From the NCBI RefSeq assembly GCF_027568575.1, contig NZ_JANUVP010000006.1: a stretch of DNA of 64,000 bases. One strand, 5' to 3'. Made by a program: the position numbers and the translations under genes. Below, in pieces: positions 25,180 to 32,942 of this stretch. This DNA is from Caldifermentibacillus hisashii (GTDB taxonomy: Bacteria > Bacillota > Bacilli > Bacillales > Caldibacillaceae). The notes under the pieces are model-generated. The model was given only the letters and a program-made list of their open reading frames with translations. It was not told where the DNA came from and did no database searches. The first letter of the stretch is position 1; every line of letters starts with the position of its first letter.

Positions 25180-26158
25180 AGAACAAACCATCTTGATTAC
25201 CGGAGCAACCGGTTCTTGGGGGCATGAACTGGTAAAACAATTATTGGAAAAAAGGCCTCGTGAAATTCGTATTTTCTCGAGAAATGAAGCGAGTCAAGTG
25301 GCTATGCAAAGGAAATTTCAAGACAATAGATTAAATTTCATTATTGGTGATATTCGTGATAAAGAAAGTTTAGTAAACGCAACACAAAATGTGGATTTAC
25401 TTTATCATCTAGCCGCTTTAAAACATGTACCCGTTTGCGAAGATCAACCAATTGAAGCATTAAAAACAAATGTCATTGGAACGCAGAATGTAATTGAAGC
25501 GTCCATCCTAAACAAGGTAAAAAAGGTCATATATATTTCAACGGATAAAGCAGCCAATCCCGCAAACTTCTACGGTTTAACAAAGGCAATTGGTGAACAA
25601 CTGATCACTCACGCCAACTCGCTAACAGACGATACAAAATTTGTCACAATTCGCGGCGGAAATGTCCTCGGAACAAGCGGCAGTGTGATTCATGTTTTTA
25701 AAGAACAAATTGAAACGACCGGAAAAGTCAGTATTACGGATAAACGGATGACCCGGTTTTTCTTAACCATTGAAGAGGCTATTCATCTTGTATTCACGGC
25801 GACGGAATCAAGTGAGGGCGGCGAAATATTTGTGATGAAAATGCCGTCTTGCCGAATTCTCGATCTCGCCGAGGTATTAATTGAGCAATCCGGGAAAAAG
25901 GATGTCGAAATAATTGAATTAGGGATTCGTCCCGGTGAAAAAGTCAATGAAGTATTATTTTCAGAATATGAAAGTCAAAACACAGTACTCTTTGACGAAC
26001 ATTACTTTGTGATTTTACCTACAAAAGATTTTCCGAGATTAATAGAAAAATATCAAAACTGCCAACTTGTCGAAAGGAAGAGCTACAGTTCAAAAGATGA
26101 TTTAATGAAAAAAGAGGAGATTAGAACGTTACTGCAAAGAGGAGGGTTCTTAAGTTGA
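25172..26158 (+). CDS. UDP-GlcNAc 4,6-dehydratase family (CapE/FnlA/PseB-like) SDR
   Basis: Extended SDR with GATGSWGHELV, IGDIRDKESL, HLAALKHVPVCE, STDKAANPANFYGLTKA and GIRPGEKVNEVLF. These fit 4,6-dehydratases acting on UDP-GlcNAc. The active-site YGLTK (Tyr...Lys) resembles PseB more than CapE, where a Met replaces the Tyr, so the stereochemical outcome (5-inverting or not) cannot be read with certainty. Length is 328 residues. TTG 25172 is the start, with GGGAGGT eight bases upstream. It overlaps the 2-epimerase gene. Confidence 0.88.
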   Translation: MFEEQTILITGATGSWGHELVKQLLEKRPREIRIFSRNEASQVAMQRKFQDNRLNFIIGDIRDKESLVNATQNVDLLYHLAALKHVPVCEDQPIEALKTNVIGTQNVIEASILNKVKKVIYISTDKAANPANFYGLTKAIGEQLITHANSLTDDTKFVTIRGGNVLGTSGSVIHVFKEQIETTGKVSITDKRMTRFFLTIEEAIHLVFTATESSEGGEIFVMKMPSCRILDLAEVLIEQSGKKDVEIIELGIRPGEKVNEVLFSEYESQNTVLFDEHYFVILPTKDFPRLIEKYQNCQLVERKSYSSKDDLMKKEEIRTLLQRGGFLS

Positions 26159-27009
26159 AAATTCTCGTATTGGGCGGTGCTGGAATGGCCGGTCATATGA
26201 TTGTCCAATATTTCCAGACGAAGACCGACTTTGAAGTGAGATATACAACGAGGACCCGGAAAAACGGAATTTACTTCGATGCGACAGATCCGACAGCAAT
26301 CGAAGAAATTATCCGCCAATACAAGCCGGATGTGATCATTAATGTCATCGGTCTTTTGAATGAACAAGCGGCAAAAAATCAAATGGATGCGATTCTAGTA
26401 AATAGTTACCTTCCCCATTTTTTGCAAAAAGTCCTTGATAAATATGGCGGGAAGTTAATTCATATAAGTACCGATTGTGTTTTTTCGGGGGTCGTTGATA
26501 AAAATTCCAATTTTCGAATAAATGGAAGTGGAAGATATACGGAAAACGATAAACCGGACGGAACATCGGTTTATGCGATGACAAAAGCCTTGGGGGAGAT
26601 CCGTTCAAATCACCACGTCACGCTTCGTACATCGATCATTGGCCCGGAGTTAAAGGATGGAATCGGCTTATTCCATTGGTTTATGAAACAAAAGGGTCGG
26701 ATAAATGGCTACCGAAAAGTATTTTGGAACGGCATTACCACATTACAATTAGCCAAGGTAATTGAAACAGTTATTGAAAAAGATGGAGCTGGGCTTTTTC
26801 ATATAACGGCTCCTGAAATCATTTCGAAATACGATTTATTAAAACAGATCCAACAAATTTTTTTAAAAAAAGATGTTACCATTCATCCTTATGACGAAAT
26901 CGTGTTGGATCGTACGCTAAAAAATACGAGAACAGACATCGTTTTTCGGGTTCCGTCTTATGAAAAAATGTTGACGGAATTGTATGAATGGATGGTACGA
27001 AATGGTTAA
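26155..27009 (+). CDS. RmlD-like dTDP-4-dehydrorhamnose reductase family SDR
   Basis: NAD(P)H-dependent reductase of a 4-keto-6-deoxy sugar nucleotide. The 284-residue protein has GGAGMAGHMIVQ, INVIGLLNEQAAKNQMDAILVN, LIHISTDCVFSG and YAMTKALGE, RmlD signatures. CapF/FnlB enzymes have an extra C-terminal cupin domain of about 100 residues, which is absent here, so the protein is closer to the RmlD/WbvR type. TTG start with GGAGGG upstream; TTGA overlaps the preceding stop. Confidence 0.87.
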   Translation: MKILVLGGAGMAGHMIVQYFQTKTDFEVRYTTRTRKNGIYFDATDPTAIEEIIRQYKPDVIINVIGLLNEQAAKNQMDAILVNSYLPHFLQKVLDKYGGKLIHISTDCVFSGVVDKNSNFRINGSGRYTENDKPDGTSVYAMTKALGEIRSNHHVTLRTSIIGPELKDGIGLFHWFMKQKGRINGYRKVFWNGITTLQLAKVIETVIEKDGAGLFHITAPEIISKYDLLKQIQQIFLKKDVTIHPYDEIVLDRTLKNTRTDIVFRVPSYEKMLTELYEWMVRNG

Positions 27010-27910
27010 CCGGAAAATTCTGATTACCGGGGCGGGAGGGTTTACCGGGTGGCATGCGTGTCAATATTTTCTAAATAACGGCTACCATGTTGTCGGTCTT
27101 GTGCGAAAAAAACGTTTCAACAAAGATCTTCCGAATTATAAGGAATGGGAATGTGATTTAACAGATGAATTTTCAGTTTATGATACAATCAAAGCTATTA
27201 AACCTGACTATATACTGCATACAGCCGGAAAAAACGATGTGAAAGAATCCTGGGAAAAACCGGCCGAATATGTAACAGTGAATGTATTAGCGACTGTTCA
27301 TTTATTGGAGGCTGTTAGAAAGGTTAAAAATAACGGGAAAATTTTAGTCATCGGTTCGGCTTTGGAATTCGATCCATCCGGGTTGCCAAATCACCCATAC
27401 GGCTTGACCAAAACTTTTCAGTCACTTGTTGCGAAATCTTGGCAGACTTTATTTCATTTGCCAATTATGATTGCGAAACCGACCAATTTAATAGGTCCGG
27501 GGCCATCCAATGGTTTTTGTTCACTTATCGCTGAAAAAATTGCTTTGGCTGAAAAGGATTGTCTCGCCGAACCCGTTTTGATTGATGACTTGACACAAGA
27601 AAGGGATTTTTTAGATGTCCGTGATGCTGTTCGAGCATATGAATTAATTTTATTAAAAGGAAAAATTGGAGAGGTATATCCAATCGGAACCGGCTGTTAT
27701 CGGACATTAATGAATGTAATTGATTCATATCAATCTTTAACTACCGTTCCTGTCCCCGTTCACATAAAAGCAAATAAACATGACTTGGGCATCGATAAAG
27801 GAAAAGGAAGAATGGATTTGACAAATATCCGTGCACTCGGTTGGCATCCCGGTTACCCGTTTCTTTCTTCTTTAAGCGATATTTTAACTTATTATCGAAA
27901 TAAAGGTTGA
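27002..27910 (+). CDS. NAD-dependent epimerase/dehydratase (sugar nucleotide)
   Basis: Extended SDR, 302 residues. It has the Rossmann motif GAGGFTGWHACQY, a catalytic YGLTK in HPYGLTKTFQ, KPTNLIGPGPS and RDFLDVRDAVRAYELIL. These resemble GDP-mannose dehydratase, RmlB and GalE relatives; the exact reaction cannot be named. The ATG at 27002 lies inside the end of the preceding gene with little ribosome site, so translation is probably coupled. Fourth enzyme of the cluster. Confidence 0.85.
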   Translation: MVNRKILITGAGGFTGWHACQYFLNNGYHVVGLVRKKRFNKDLPNYKEWECDLTDEFSVYDTIKAIKPDYILHTAGKNDVKESWEKPAEYVTVNVLATVHLLEAVRKVKNNGKILVIGSALEFDPSGLPNHPYGLTKTFQSLVAKSWQTLFHLPIMIAKPTNLIGPGPSNGFCSLIAEKIALAEKDCLAEPVLIDDLTQERDFLDVRDAVRAYELILLKGKIGEVYPIGTGCYRTLMNVIDSYQSLTTVPVPVHIKANKHDLGIDKGKGRMDLTNIRALGWHPGYPFLSSLSDILTYYRNKG

Positions 27911-27915
27911 TTTTT

Positions 27916-28590
27916 ATGCCAAAAGTATCGATTATCATCCCATTCTATAATTGCCCATATGTTTCTGAAGCGATTGCAAGTGCTTTGAATCAAACTTACC
28001 AAGAGAGGGAAATTATTGTTGTCAATGACGGCTCGACTAGGTTTACTGAGAAAATCCAACCTTATCTTGAGCAAATTCGTTATATTGAAAAAAGCAATGG
28101 AGGAACGGCAAGTGCTTTAAATGCGGGAATTCGTCTATCAGAGGGAGAATATATCGCGTGGCTAAGTTCGGATGATTATTTTCTACCGGATAAACTGGAG
28201 AAACAGTTAGAATGGATGATCAAAAATGAATTAAAAATTTGTTTTTCTTCCTTTTACCAGATGAATGAAAAAAGTGAAATTATTGGTGAACCAGTTACCC
28301 TTTATTTTCAAAATAATGAGCAAATGGAGCGGACGTTAAAAAGAAGAAATATTTTTAACGGTTCGACAGCAATTATCCACAAAAAAATTTTTCAAGAAAT
28401 TGGTTATTTTGATGAGAGCCTTTTATACACCCATGACTATGATTTCTGGTTGCGAGTTGCACAAATAACCTCAATCGGCTACTTGGATGTGCCGACTGTT
28501 CTTTATCGAATTCATGAAGGTATGGGATCGAAAAAATATAAACCGGATATAAGGAAAGAGCTGCAGTATATTCGAAATAACAGCCGGTAA
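27916..28590 (+). CDS. Family 2 glycosyltransferase
   Basis: GT-A fold transferase, 224 residues. Motifs are SIIIPFYNCPYVSEAIAS, IVVNDGSTR, NGGTASALNAGI, IAWLSSDDYF (DxD-like) and THDYDFWLRVAQ. The ATG at 27916 is seven bases beyond the preceding stop region and has AAAGGT upstream; the TTG at 27907 is less likely. No membrane segment is visible, so it would act in the mother-cell cytoplasm. It ends the sugar cluster before a terminator. Confidence 0.9.
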   Translation: MPKVSIIIPFYNCPYVSEAIASALNQTYQEREIIVVNDGSTRFTEKIQPYLEQIRYIEKSNGGTASALNAGIRLSEGEYIAWLSSDDYFLPDKLEKQLEWMIKNELKICFSSFYQMNEKSEIIGEPVTLYFQNNEQMERTLKRRNIFNGSTAIIHKKIFQEIGYFDESLLYTHDYDFWLRVAQITSIGYLDVPTVLYRIHEGMGSKKYKPDIRKELQYIRNNSR

Positions 28591-28594
28591 AATT

Positions 28595-28626
28595 AGAAAC
28601 TGTCCCGTTTTTGCGGGGCGGTTTTT
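28595..28626 (+). terminator. Intrinsic terminator of the glycan cluster
   Basis: GAAACTGTCCCG and CGGGGCGGTTTTTC form an imperfect stem with a T-rich end four bases after the GT2 stop codon. Confidence 0.7.
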
Positions 28627-28834
28627 CATATTTATAGTGGAAAATAAAATGATAATTTTGAAAAATATAACGAATAGACTTTGTTTTTCAGTGAATAACG
28701 TGTTCCATGTTTACATGCTCACATATCCAAGTGATGGGAAACCAATCCATCCATTTCCAATGCATAAAAGTATGGATTAGGCAAAAAAATAAGTTGAACA
28801 AAGTTACATAAATTCAATTTAGTGAGGGAACAAA

Positions 28835-29302
28835 ATGGAAAAGCGTTTGATGTTGTTTATTTTTAGCTTAAGTGTTTTATTATTCGGGTGCAGTACGGTT
28901 AATGATACACCGGAAACAAGGAGTTCATTAGTACGGACATCTAATCCGAATCCGATTGCAGTCAACAATAAAGATGAAAAATTGGTGGGGGATATTAAAA
29001 AAACAGCTTTATCCATTGATGGTATTTATGATGTGGCTGTGATTAAAGGGGAAGCAAAAGATTGTTTAGTTGCATTCAAAGTTCATCACCTTGAGCGATT
29101 TCGCATGAAAAAAATTGAAAAACAGTTAACGAAAGAATTACAGAAGCAATTTAAGGATTTGTCTTTTACCGTTTCCAGTGATTTTAAAATTTTTTTGGAA
29201 GCAGTTCGATTGAATGAAAAAGTAGAAAAGGAAAATTTGTCCAAGGAGAAAAAGGAAAAACGATTACAAGAGATCATTAAGCTAAGTCGAGAAAAAACGT
29301 GA
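28835..29302 (+). CDS. YhcN/YlaJ-family sporulation lipoprotein
   Basis: A 155-residue precursor with a signal peptide and lipobox LLFGCS (Cys19 region). The mature part contains the YhcN/YlaJ-like segment LVGDIKKTALSIDGIYDVAVIKGE, then a basic helical C-terminus. Such proteins sit in the spore inner membrane. It immediately precedes spoVAC, as in mobile and secondary spoVA operons of Bacillus. GTGAGGGA lies before the ATG. Confidence 0.82.
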   Translation: MEKRLMLFIFSLSVLLFGCSTVNDTPETRSSLVRTSNPNPIAVNNKDEKLVGDIKKTALSIDGIYDVAVIKGEAKDCLVAFKVHHLERFRMKKIEKQLTKELQKQFKDLSFTVSSDFKIFLEAVRLNEKVEKENLSKEKKEKRLQEIIKLSREKT

Positions 29303-29319
29303 TTGGAGAGAAATGGTAG

Positions 29320-29799
29320 ATGGGAAAAAACAATAAAACTTCGGAACAAAAACAATATGAAAAACTGGAGCAACAACATGAAACAAAACGACCGGTGTTA
29401 AAAAACTGTATAAAAGCTTTTTTCGTAGGTGGGACGATTTGCGCCATTGGACAAGCGGTCAGTTATTTTTATATTTACTTTTTTAATTTTACAGAACAGA
29501 CAGCAAGTAATCCAACAGTTGCAACAATGATCTTTTTTTCCATGCTCCTGACCGGCTTTGGAGTTTATGATAGATTGGGTCAATTTGCAGGTGCCGGAAG
29601 TGCTGTACCTGTGACCGGGTTTGGAAATTCCGTTATCGCAGCCGCTATTGAACATCGCACAGAAGGTTTTGTACTCGGTGTCGGAGGAAATATGTTTAAG
29701 TTAGCCGGATCAGTTATTTTATTTGGTGTATTTTCCGCATTTGTTGTCGCATTAATAAAAACAATTGTTATTCAATGGTTTGGAGGTGGCTTTCAATGA
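29320..29799 (+). CDS. spoVAC: Stage V sporulation protein AC
   Basis: Inner-membrane channel component for movement of Ca-dipicolinate during sporulation and germination. SpoVAC has been shown to be a mechanosensitive channel in B. subtilis. The 159-residue protein has several hydrophobic helices and FVGGTICAIGQAVSYFY, TGFGVYDRLGQFAGAGSAVPVTGFGN and EHRTEGFVLGVGGNMFKLAG. The stop overlaps spoVAD (ATGA). This is a three-gene spoVA set with a lipoprotein, not the full spoVAA-AF operon. Confidence 0.94.
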   Translation: MGKNNKTSEQKQYEKLEQQHETKRPVLKNCIKAFFVGGTICAIGQAVSYFYIYFFNFTEQTASNPTVATMIFFSMLLTGFGVYDRLGQFAGAGSAVPVTGFGNSVIAAAIEHRTEGFVLGVGGNMFKLAGSVILFGVFSAFVVALIKTIVIQWFGGGFQ

Positions 29800-30815
29800 T
29801 TGTCGGAAAAGCCAGCTGGTTTTTTGAAAATGAACCTGTCATTATTGCGACCGGAGTTACTGGAGGACCGTTTGAAAAAAATGGAAAGCTAGCAGAGGAC
29901 TTTGATCTCCTTTATGACGATTTATGGATGGGTGAAGACTCTTATGAGAAGGCACATCGGCTTTTGATTGATGAAGCTTGTCGGATCGCTCTGGAAAAGG
30001 CTGAATTAACGAAAGAGCAAGTGAACTTTATGATTGCAGGAGACTTGATCAATCAAATTACGCCAACGAGTTTTGCTGCTAGATCACTAGCTGTTCCGTA
30101 TTTTGGCATATTTGGTGCTTGTTCAACCTCAATGGAAGGGCTGGCTCTTGCTTCTTTTCTAATTAATGGAGATGGTGCCGATTATATCGTTACAGGTTCA
30201 GCCAGTCATAACGCAGCGGCAGAAAGACAGTTTCGTTATCCGACAGAATATGGCGGCCAAAAACCTCCGACTGCCCAATGGACGGTGACAGGTGCAGGTT
30301 ATGCAATAATTGCCAAACAAAACGAAAAATATAGTGAAAAACCGAAAATTACTGCAGCGACGATTGGAAAAGTCATTGATATGGGGTTGAGTGACCCGTT
30401 TAATATGGGTGGAGCGATGGCACCTGCTGCAGCAGACACGATTGAAACGCATTTTGAAGAAACCGGGAGAAATCATGAATATTATGATCTGATTGTTACC
30501 GGTGATCTGGGGAAAATTGGACGGGCAACAGTCCTTGATCTTCTTCATTCAAAAGGAATACATATTCCCGAAGAAAAATTTCTTGATTGTGGTTTAATGT
30601 TATATAAAGAGGAACAACCTGTTCAAGCGGGGGCGAGCGGGGCAGCTTCTTCAGCGACGGTAATTTATGGTCATTTACTTAAACAAATGAACTATGGTTT
30701 TTATAAAAAAATTTTATGTGTTGCGACTGGTGCACTATTATCCCCAATGACTGTTCAACAAAAAGAGACGATTCCTTGTATCGCCCATGCCGTATCTATT
30801 GAAAAAAATTCATAG
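29796..30815 (+). CDS. spoVAD: Stage V sporulation protein AD
   Basis: Soluble Ca-DPA-binding SpoVA protein with a thiolase-like fold. The 339-residue chain has VIIATGVTGGPFEKNG, FGACSTSMEGLALAS, TGSASHNAAAERQFRYPTEYG, TVTGAGYAI and GASGAASSATVIYG. GGAGGT eight bases before ATG 29796 sets the start; the frame opens earlier at 29775. Confidence 0.96.
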   Translation: MIVGKASWFFENEPVIIATGVTGGPFEKNGKLAEDFDLLYDDLWMGEDSYEKAHRLLIDEACRIALEKAELTKEQVNFMIAGDLINQITPTSFAARSLAVPYFGIFGACSTSMEGLALASFLINGDGADYIVTGSASHNAAAERQFRYPTEYGGQKPPTAQWTVTGAGYAIIAKQNEKYSEKPKITAATIGKVIDMGLSDPFNMGGAMAPAAADTIETHFEETGRNHEYYDLIVTGDLGKIGRATVLDLLHSKGIHIPEEKFLDCGLMLYKEEQPVQAGASGAASSATVIYGHLLKQMNYGFYKKILCVATGALLSPMTVQQKETIPCIAHAVSIEKNS

Positions 30816-30841
30816 ATGGTGAACCTTAAAAAGGAGGGAAA

Positions 30842-31201
30842 ATGATGTTAGCAATGTTTTTTTGGGCATTTGTTGTTGGTGGCCTATTTTGTGTTATCGG
30901 CCAGTTGCTTTTTGATGTGGCTAAATTGACACCGGGTCATACGTTAAGTTTGATGGTTGTTGCGGGTGCTGTTCTGGACGGACTTGGTTTATACGAACCA
31001 TTAATGGATTTTGCCGGGGCGGGGGCAACTGTTCCAATCTCCAGTTTTGGAAATTCATTGGTTCATGGTGCGATGCAGGAAGCACAGGCTCACGGTATTA
31101 TTGGCATTATTACAGGCATGTTTGAAGTAACAAGTTCAGGAATTTCGTCAGCGATTATTTTCGCATTTATCGGCGCACTACTTTTTAAAGCGAAAGGGTA
31201 A
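30842..31201 (+). CDS. spoVAEB: Stage V sporulation protein AEB
   Basis: Inner-membrane SpoVA component, 119 residues, mostly transmembrane. It begins MMLAMFFWAFVVGGLFCVIGQLL. The AGAVLDGLGLYEPLMDFAGAGATVPISSFGN block is shared with SpoVAC. AAAAGGAGG precedes two adjacent ATG codons. It ends the secondary spoVA operon. Confidence 0.94.
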   Translation: MMLAMFFWAFVVGGLFCVIGQLLFDVAKLTPGHTLSLMVVAGAVLDGLGLYEPLMDFAGAGATVPISSFGNSLVHGAMQEAQAHGIIGIITGMFEVTSSGISSAIIFAFIGALLFKAKG

Positions 31202-31209
31202 AGGGATTA

Positions 31210-31364
31210 TCACCATTTTGAGGCAAGATGGACTTTTTTCTGGCAACAAGATCCTTTCTCGTAACCATTTTGAGGCAAGATGGACTTTTTCTTGGCAACA
31301 AGACCCTTTCTCGTCGACTTTTTTAGGCAAGGAACACTTTTTTTAGCGACAAAACCATTTTTTA
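31210..31364 (-). repeat. Family D 52-bp repeat, three inverted units
   Basis: Two clean 52-bp units (31210-31261 and 31262-31313) and a decayed third follow spoVAEB. Each holds CACCATTTTGAGG...GGCAACAAGA-CCTTTCTCG. The reverse complement matches the units of the large array at 46764-47577, including the period. The stretch 31202-31507 holds no gene besides this repeat and the yjcZ promoter. Confidence 0.85.
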
Positions 31365-31448
31365 TGAATCCTCTTCAATTTGTTTCTTTCGTAAAAATAA
31401 TCCTCTTTTGTCCGATTTTTTTTGAGAAAATCAAAAAATTGCCTATAC

Positions 31449-31474
31449 AAACTTACCTCTTTCTACATAAGCTA
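31449..31474 (+). promoter_or_regulatory. Possible sigma-K promoter of yjcZ
   Basis: CATAAGCTA (31466-31474) fits the sigma-K -10 pattern CATAnnnTA exactly, with AC about 17 bases upstream. Confidence 0.5.
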
Positions 31475-31507
31475 AATTGTAAACATAAAGAAGTGAGGTG
31501 AATTTGT

Positions 31508-31639
31508 ATGTCTTGGGGATACGGAAGTTGCTATTCCGGATATGGTTATGGAGGTTCCGGTTACGGTGGTAATTCATTTGTTTTGATCGTTGTCCTGTTC
31601 ATCCTTTTAATTATCGTTGGTGCCAGCTATTTATGTTAA
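31508..31639 (+). CDS. yjcZ: YjcZ-family sporulation protein (43 aa)
   Basis: A glycine/tyrosine-rich head (MSWGYGSCYSGYGYGGSGYG) is followed by one hydrophobic helix (SFVLIVVLFILLIIVGASYLC). This is the layout of YjcZ family small sporulation proteins. GTGAGGTGA is the ribosome site. It lies just before spoVIF. Confidence 0.88.
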   Translation: MSWGYGSCYSGYGYGGSGYGGNSFVLIVVLFILLIIVGASYLC

Positions 31640-31642
31640 TAT

Positions 31643-31694
31643 AAAAAAGGGTTGCCCATAAAGTTATTGTTTAACTTTTGGGCCCCTTTTTTTT
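31643..31694 (+). terminator. Intrinsic terminator of yjcZ
   Basis: GCCCA-AAAGTTA and TAACTTTTGGGC pair, and a run of eight T follows. Confidence 0.85.
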
Positions 31695-31745
31695 ATGTCA
31701 AAAAACCTTCTTTTGGAACAGGTACTTTTCCTAAAAATAGCCTGA

Positions 31746-31772
31746 ACCATTCCGGAACTCATGCATAAAATA
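31746..31772 (+). promoter_or_regulatory. Possible sigma-K promoter of spoVIF
   Basis: ACC at 31746 and CATAAAATA at 31764-31772 fit sigma-K elements with a 15-base spacer. B. subtilis spoVIF is known to be read by sigma-K polymerase. Confidence 0.6.
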
Positions 31773-31805
31773 AAGTAGTTTTGAAAGGGAGTGTGAGAAC
31801 AAAGG

Positions 31806-32063
31806 ATGGAAAACAATTTCTTTAAAAATATAGAGAAAAAAACCGGTGTAAACATGAATGACATTTTTCAATTAGCTAATTCCATACAAGGTGCCAATTT
31901 ACAAGATGAAACAACGGTTCGCCAAGTAGTAAAACAAGTATCAAAAATTGCGGGTCGTAATATTCCGAAAGAAATGGAAGACAAAATTGTTCAAACGATT
32001 ATTCAAGATGGTAAAAAGCTTGATTTTAACACAATTGCAAATATGATGAACAATAAAAAGTAA
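31806..32063 (+). CDS. spoVIF: Stage VI sporulation protein F
   Basis: A late mother-cell protein that helps the regulator GerE and coat assembly. The 85-residue chain NNFFKNIEKKTGVNMNDIFQ...TVRQVVKQVSKIAGRNIPKEMEDKIV...TIANMM matches the SpoVIF (YjcC) family over its whole length. It lies between yjcZ and yjcF as in Bacillus. Confidence 0.93.
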   Translation: MENNFFKNIEKKTGVNMNDIFQLANSIQGANLQDETTVRQVVKQVSKIAGRNIPKEMEDKIVQTIIQDGKKLDFNTIANMMNNKK

Positions 32064-32085
32064 GGTGCAACACCCTTACTTTTTA
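32055..32085 (+). terminator. Terminator overlapping the spoVIF stop codon
   Basis: AAAAAGTAAGG and CCTTACTTTTT pair; the spoVIF stop codon is inside the left arm. Confidence 0.75.
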
Positions 32086-32135
32086 TATGGTATAATATAA
32101 GTGTAAGGGGATTCGTTTTTAGGGAGGGGATTTCA

Positions 32136-32345
32136 ATGGTAGCCATTTTACCTGTAAATCGCCAAGACTATACGCAATATGTTGAAAGAGTTCTCAATGC
32201 TAACGATAAAATGAAATCCGTTGCGGCTGTAACGAAAGCAGGCCGGGTTCCAGCGGTATTAACAGGCGCTTATTTATATAATGAAGAAAAACAGACACTT
32301 TTTTTTGATAAAGAAAAAGGGCAATATATAGATATCATTGTTTAG
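32136..32345 (+). CDS. Hypothetical protein (69 aa)
   Basis: GGGAGGGG precedes an ATG opening MVAILPVNRQDYTQYVERVLNANDK. The chain then has KAGRVPAVLTGAYLYNEEKQTLFFD. It appears compact and soluble. A terminator follows, so it is a single-gene unit. I do not recognise the family. Confidence 0.65.
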   Translation: MVAILPVNRQDYTQYVERVLNANDKMKSVAAVTKAGRVPAVLTGAYLYNEEKQTLFFDKEKGQYIDIIV

Positions 32346-32365
32346 AAAATGTGAGCACAAGTTGG

Positions 32366-32400
32366 AAAGACTATCCGAAATCGTAATCGGACAGTCTTTT
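32366..32400 (+). terminator. Intrinsic terminator of the 69-aa gene
   Basis: AAAGACTATCCGA / TCGGACAGTCTTTT. Confidence 0.85.
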
Positions 32401-32485
32401 CTGTTGTCATTACCGGGCGCCGGGCTACAGGAAGTGTTCAGCTTATGTGTAACAGGACGTTGCGAATTTAGCTCTGCGCTTTTCT
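32401..32485. repeat. Decayed family A repeat remnant
   Basis: The right end, GCTCTGCGCTTTTCTTTA, matches the right end of family A, and GGGCGCCGGGCTACAG resembles its middle. It touches the yjcF stop codon. Confidence 0.5.
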
Positions 32486-32917
32486 TTAAAGTTCCATTTC
32501 CATCGCTTTATGAGGGATTCCTGCATCCAAAAATTCATCGGAAGTTACGGTAAATCCCAATTTTTCATAAAAAGGCAGTGCGTGGGTTTGGGCATTGAGT
32601 TTCACTTTCTTTGCTCCTGTTTCTTTTGCATAACGAATAATTTCGTCCATCAATTGTTTACCGGAACCGTTCTTTCGATAGTTCGCTAAAATACAAATTC
32701 GTTCAATCTTTCCATAATCTTCCACTTCACGGTATCGTCCGGCTCCGATTGGCTCATTTTCGTCATTATACATAACAAAATGGGTTGCTTGGTTTAATTG
32801 ATCGTATTGGTCAATTTCTTCCTCAATTGGAACCTGTTGTTCTTGAACAAAGACAATTTTTCTTATGTTTAACGCAGCTTGAAACTTTTCTTCGTTTGTT
32901 ACTTTTACTACTTTCAT
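32486..32917 (-). CDS. yjcF: GNAT acetyltransferase YjcF
   Basis: Acetyl-CoA-dependent N-acetyltransferase fold, 143 residues. The CoA-binding block is ICILANYRKNGSGKQLMDEIIRYA, followed by KKVKLNAQTHALPFYEKLGF, typical of the ElaA-like YjcF group. GTG codons lie further upstream (32926), but ATG 32917 matches family starts. Substrate unknown. It precedes nothing on its strand; yjcG is upstream of it. Confidence 0.88.
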   Translation of the reverse strand: MKVVKVTNEEKFQAALNIRKIVFVQEQQVPIEEEIDQYDQLNQATHFVMYNDENEPIGAGRYREVEDYGKIERICILANYRKNGSGKQLMDEIIRYAKETGAKKVKLNAQTHALPFYEKLGFTVTSDEFLDAGIPHKAMEMEL

Positions 32918-32942
32918 CACTGTCACATCCTGAGCTGATAAG

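Noticed and set aside
31280..31501. 73-codon frame after spoVAEB
   Set aside because: It is made of the inverted 52-bp repeat units (repeating DFFLATRPF-like pieces).
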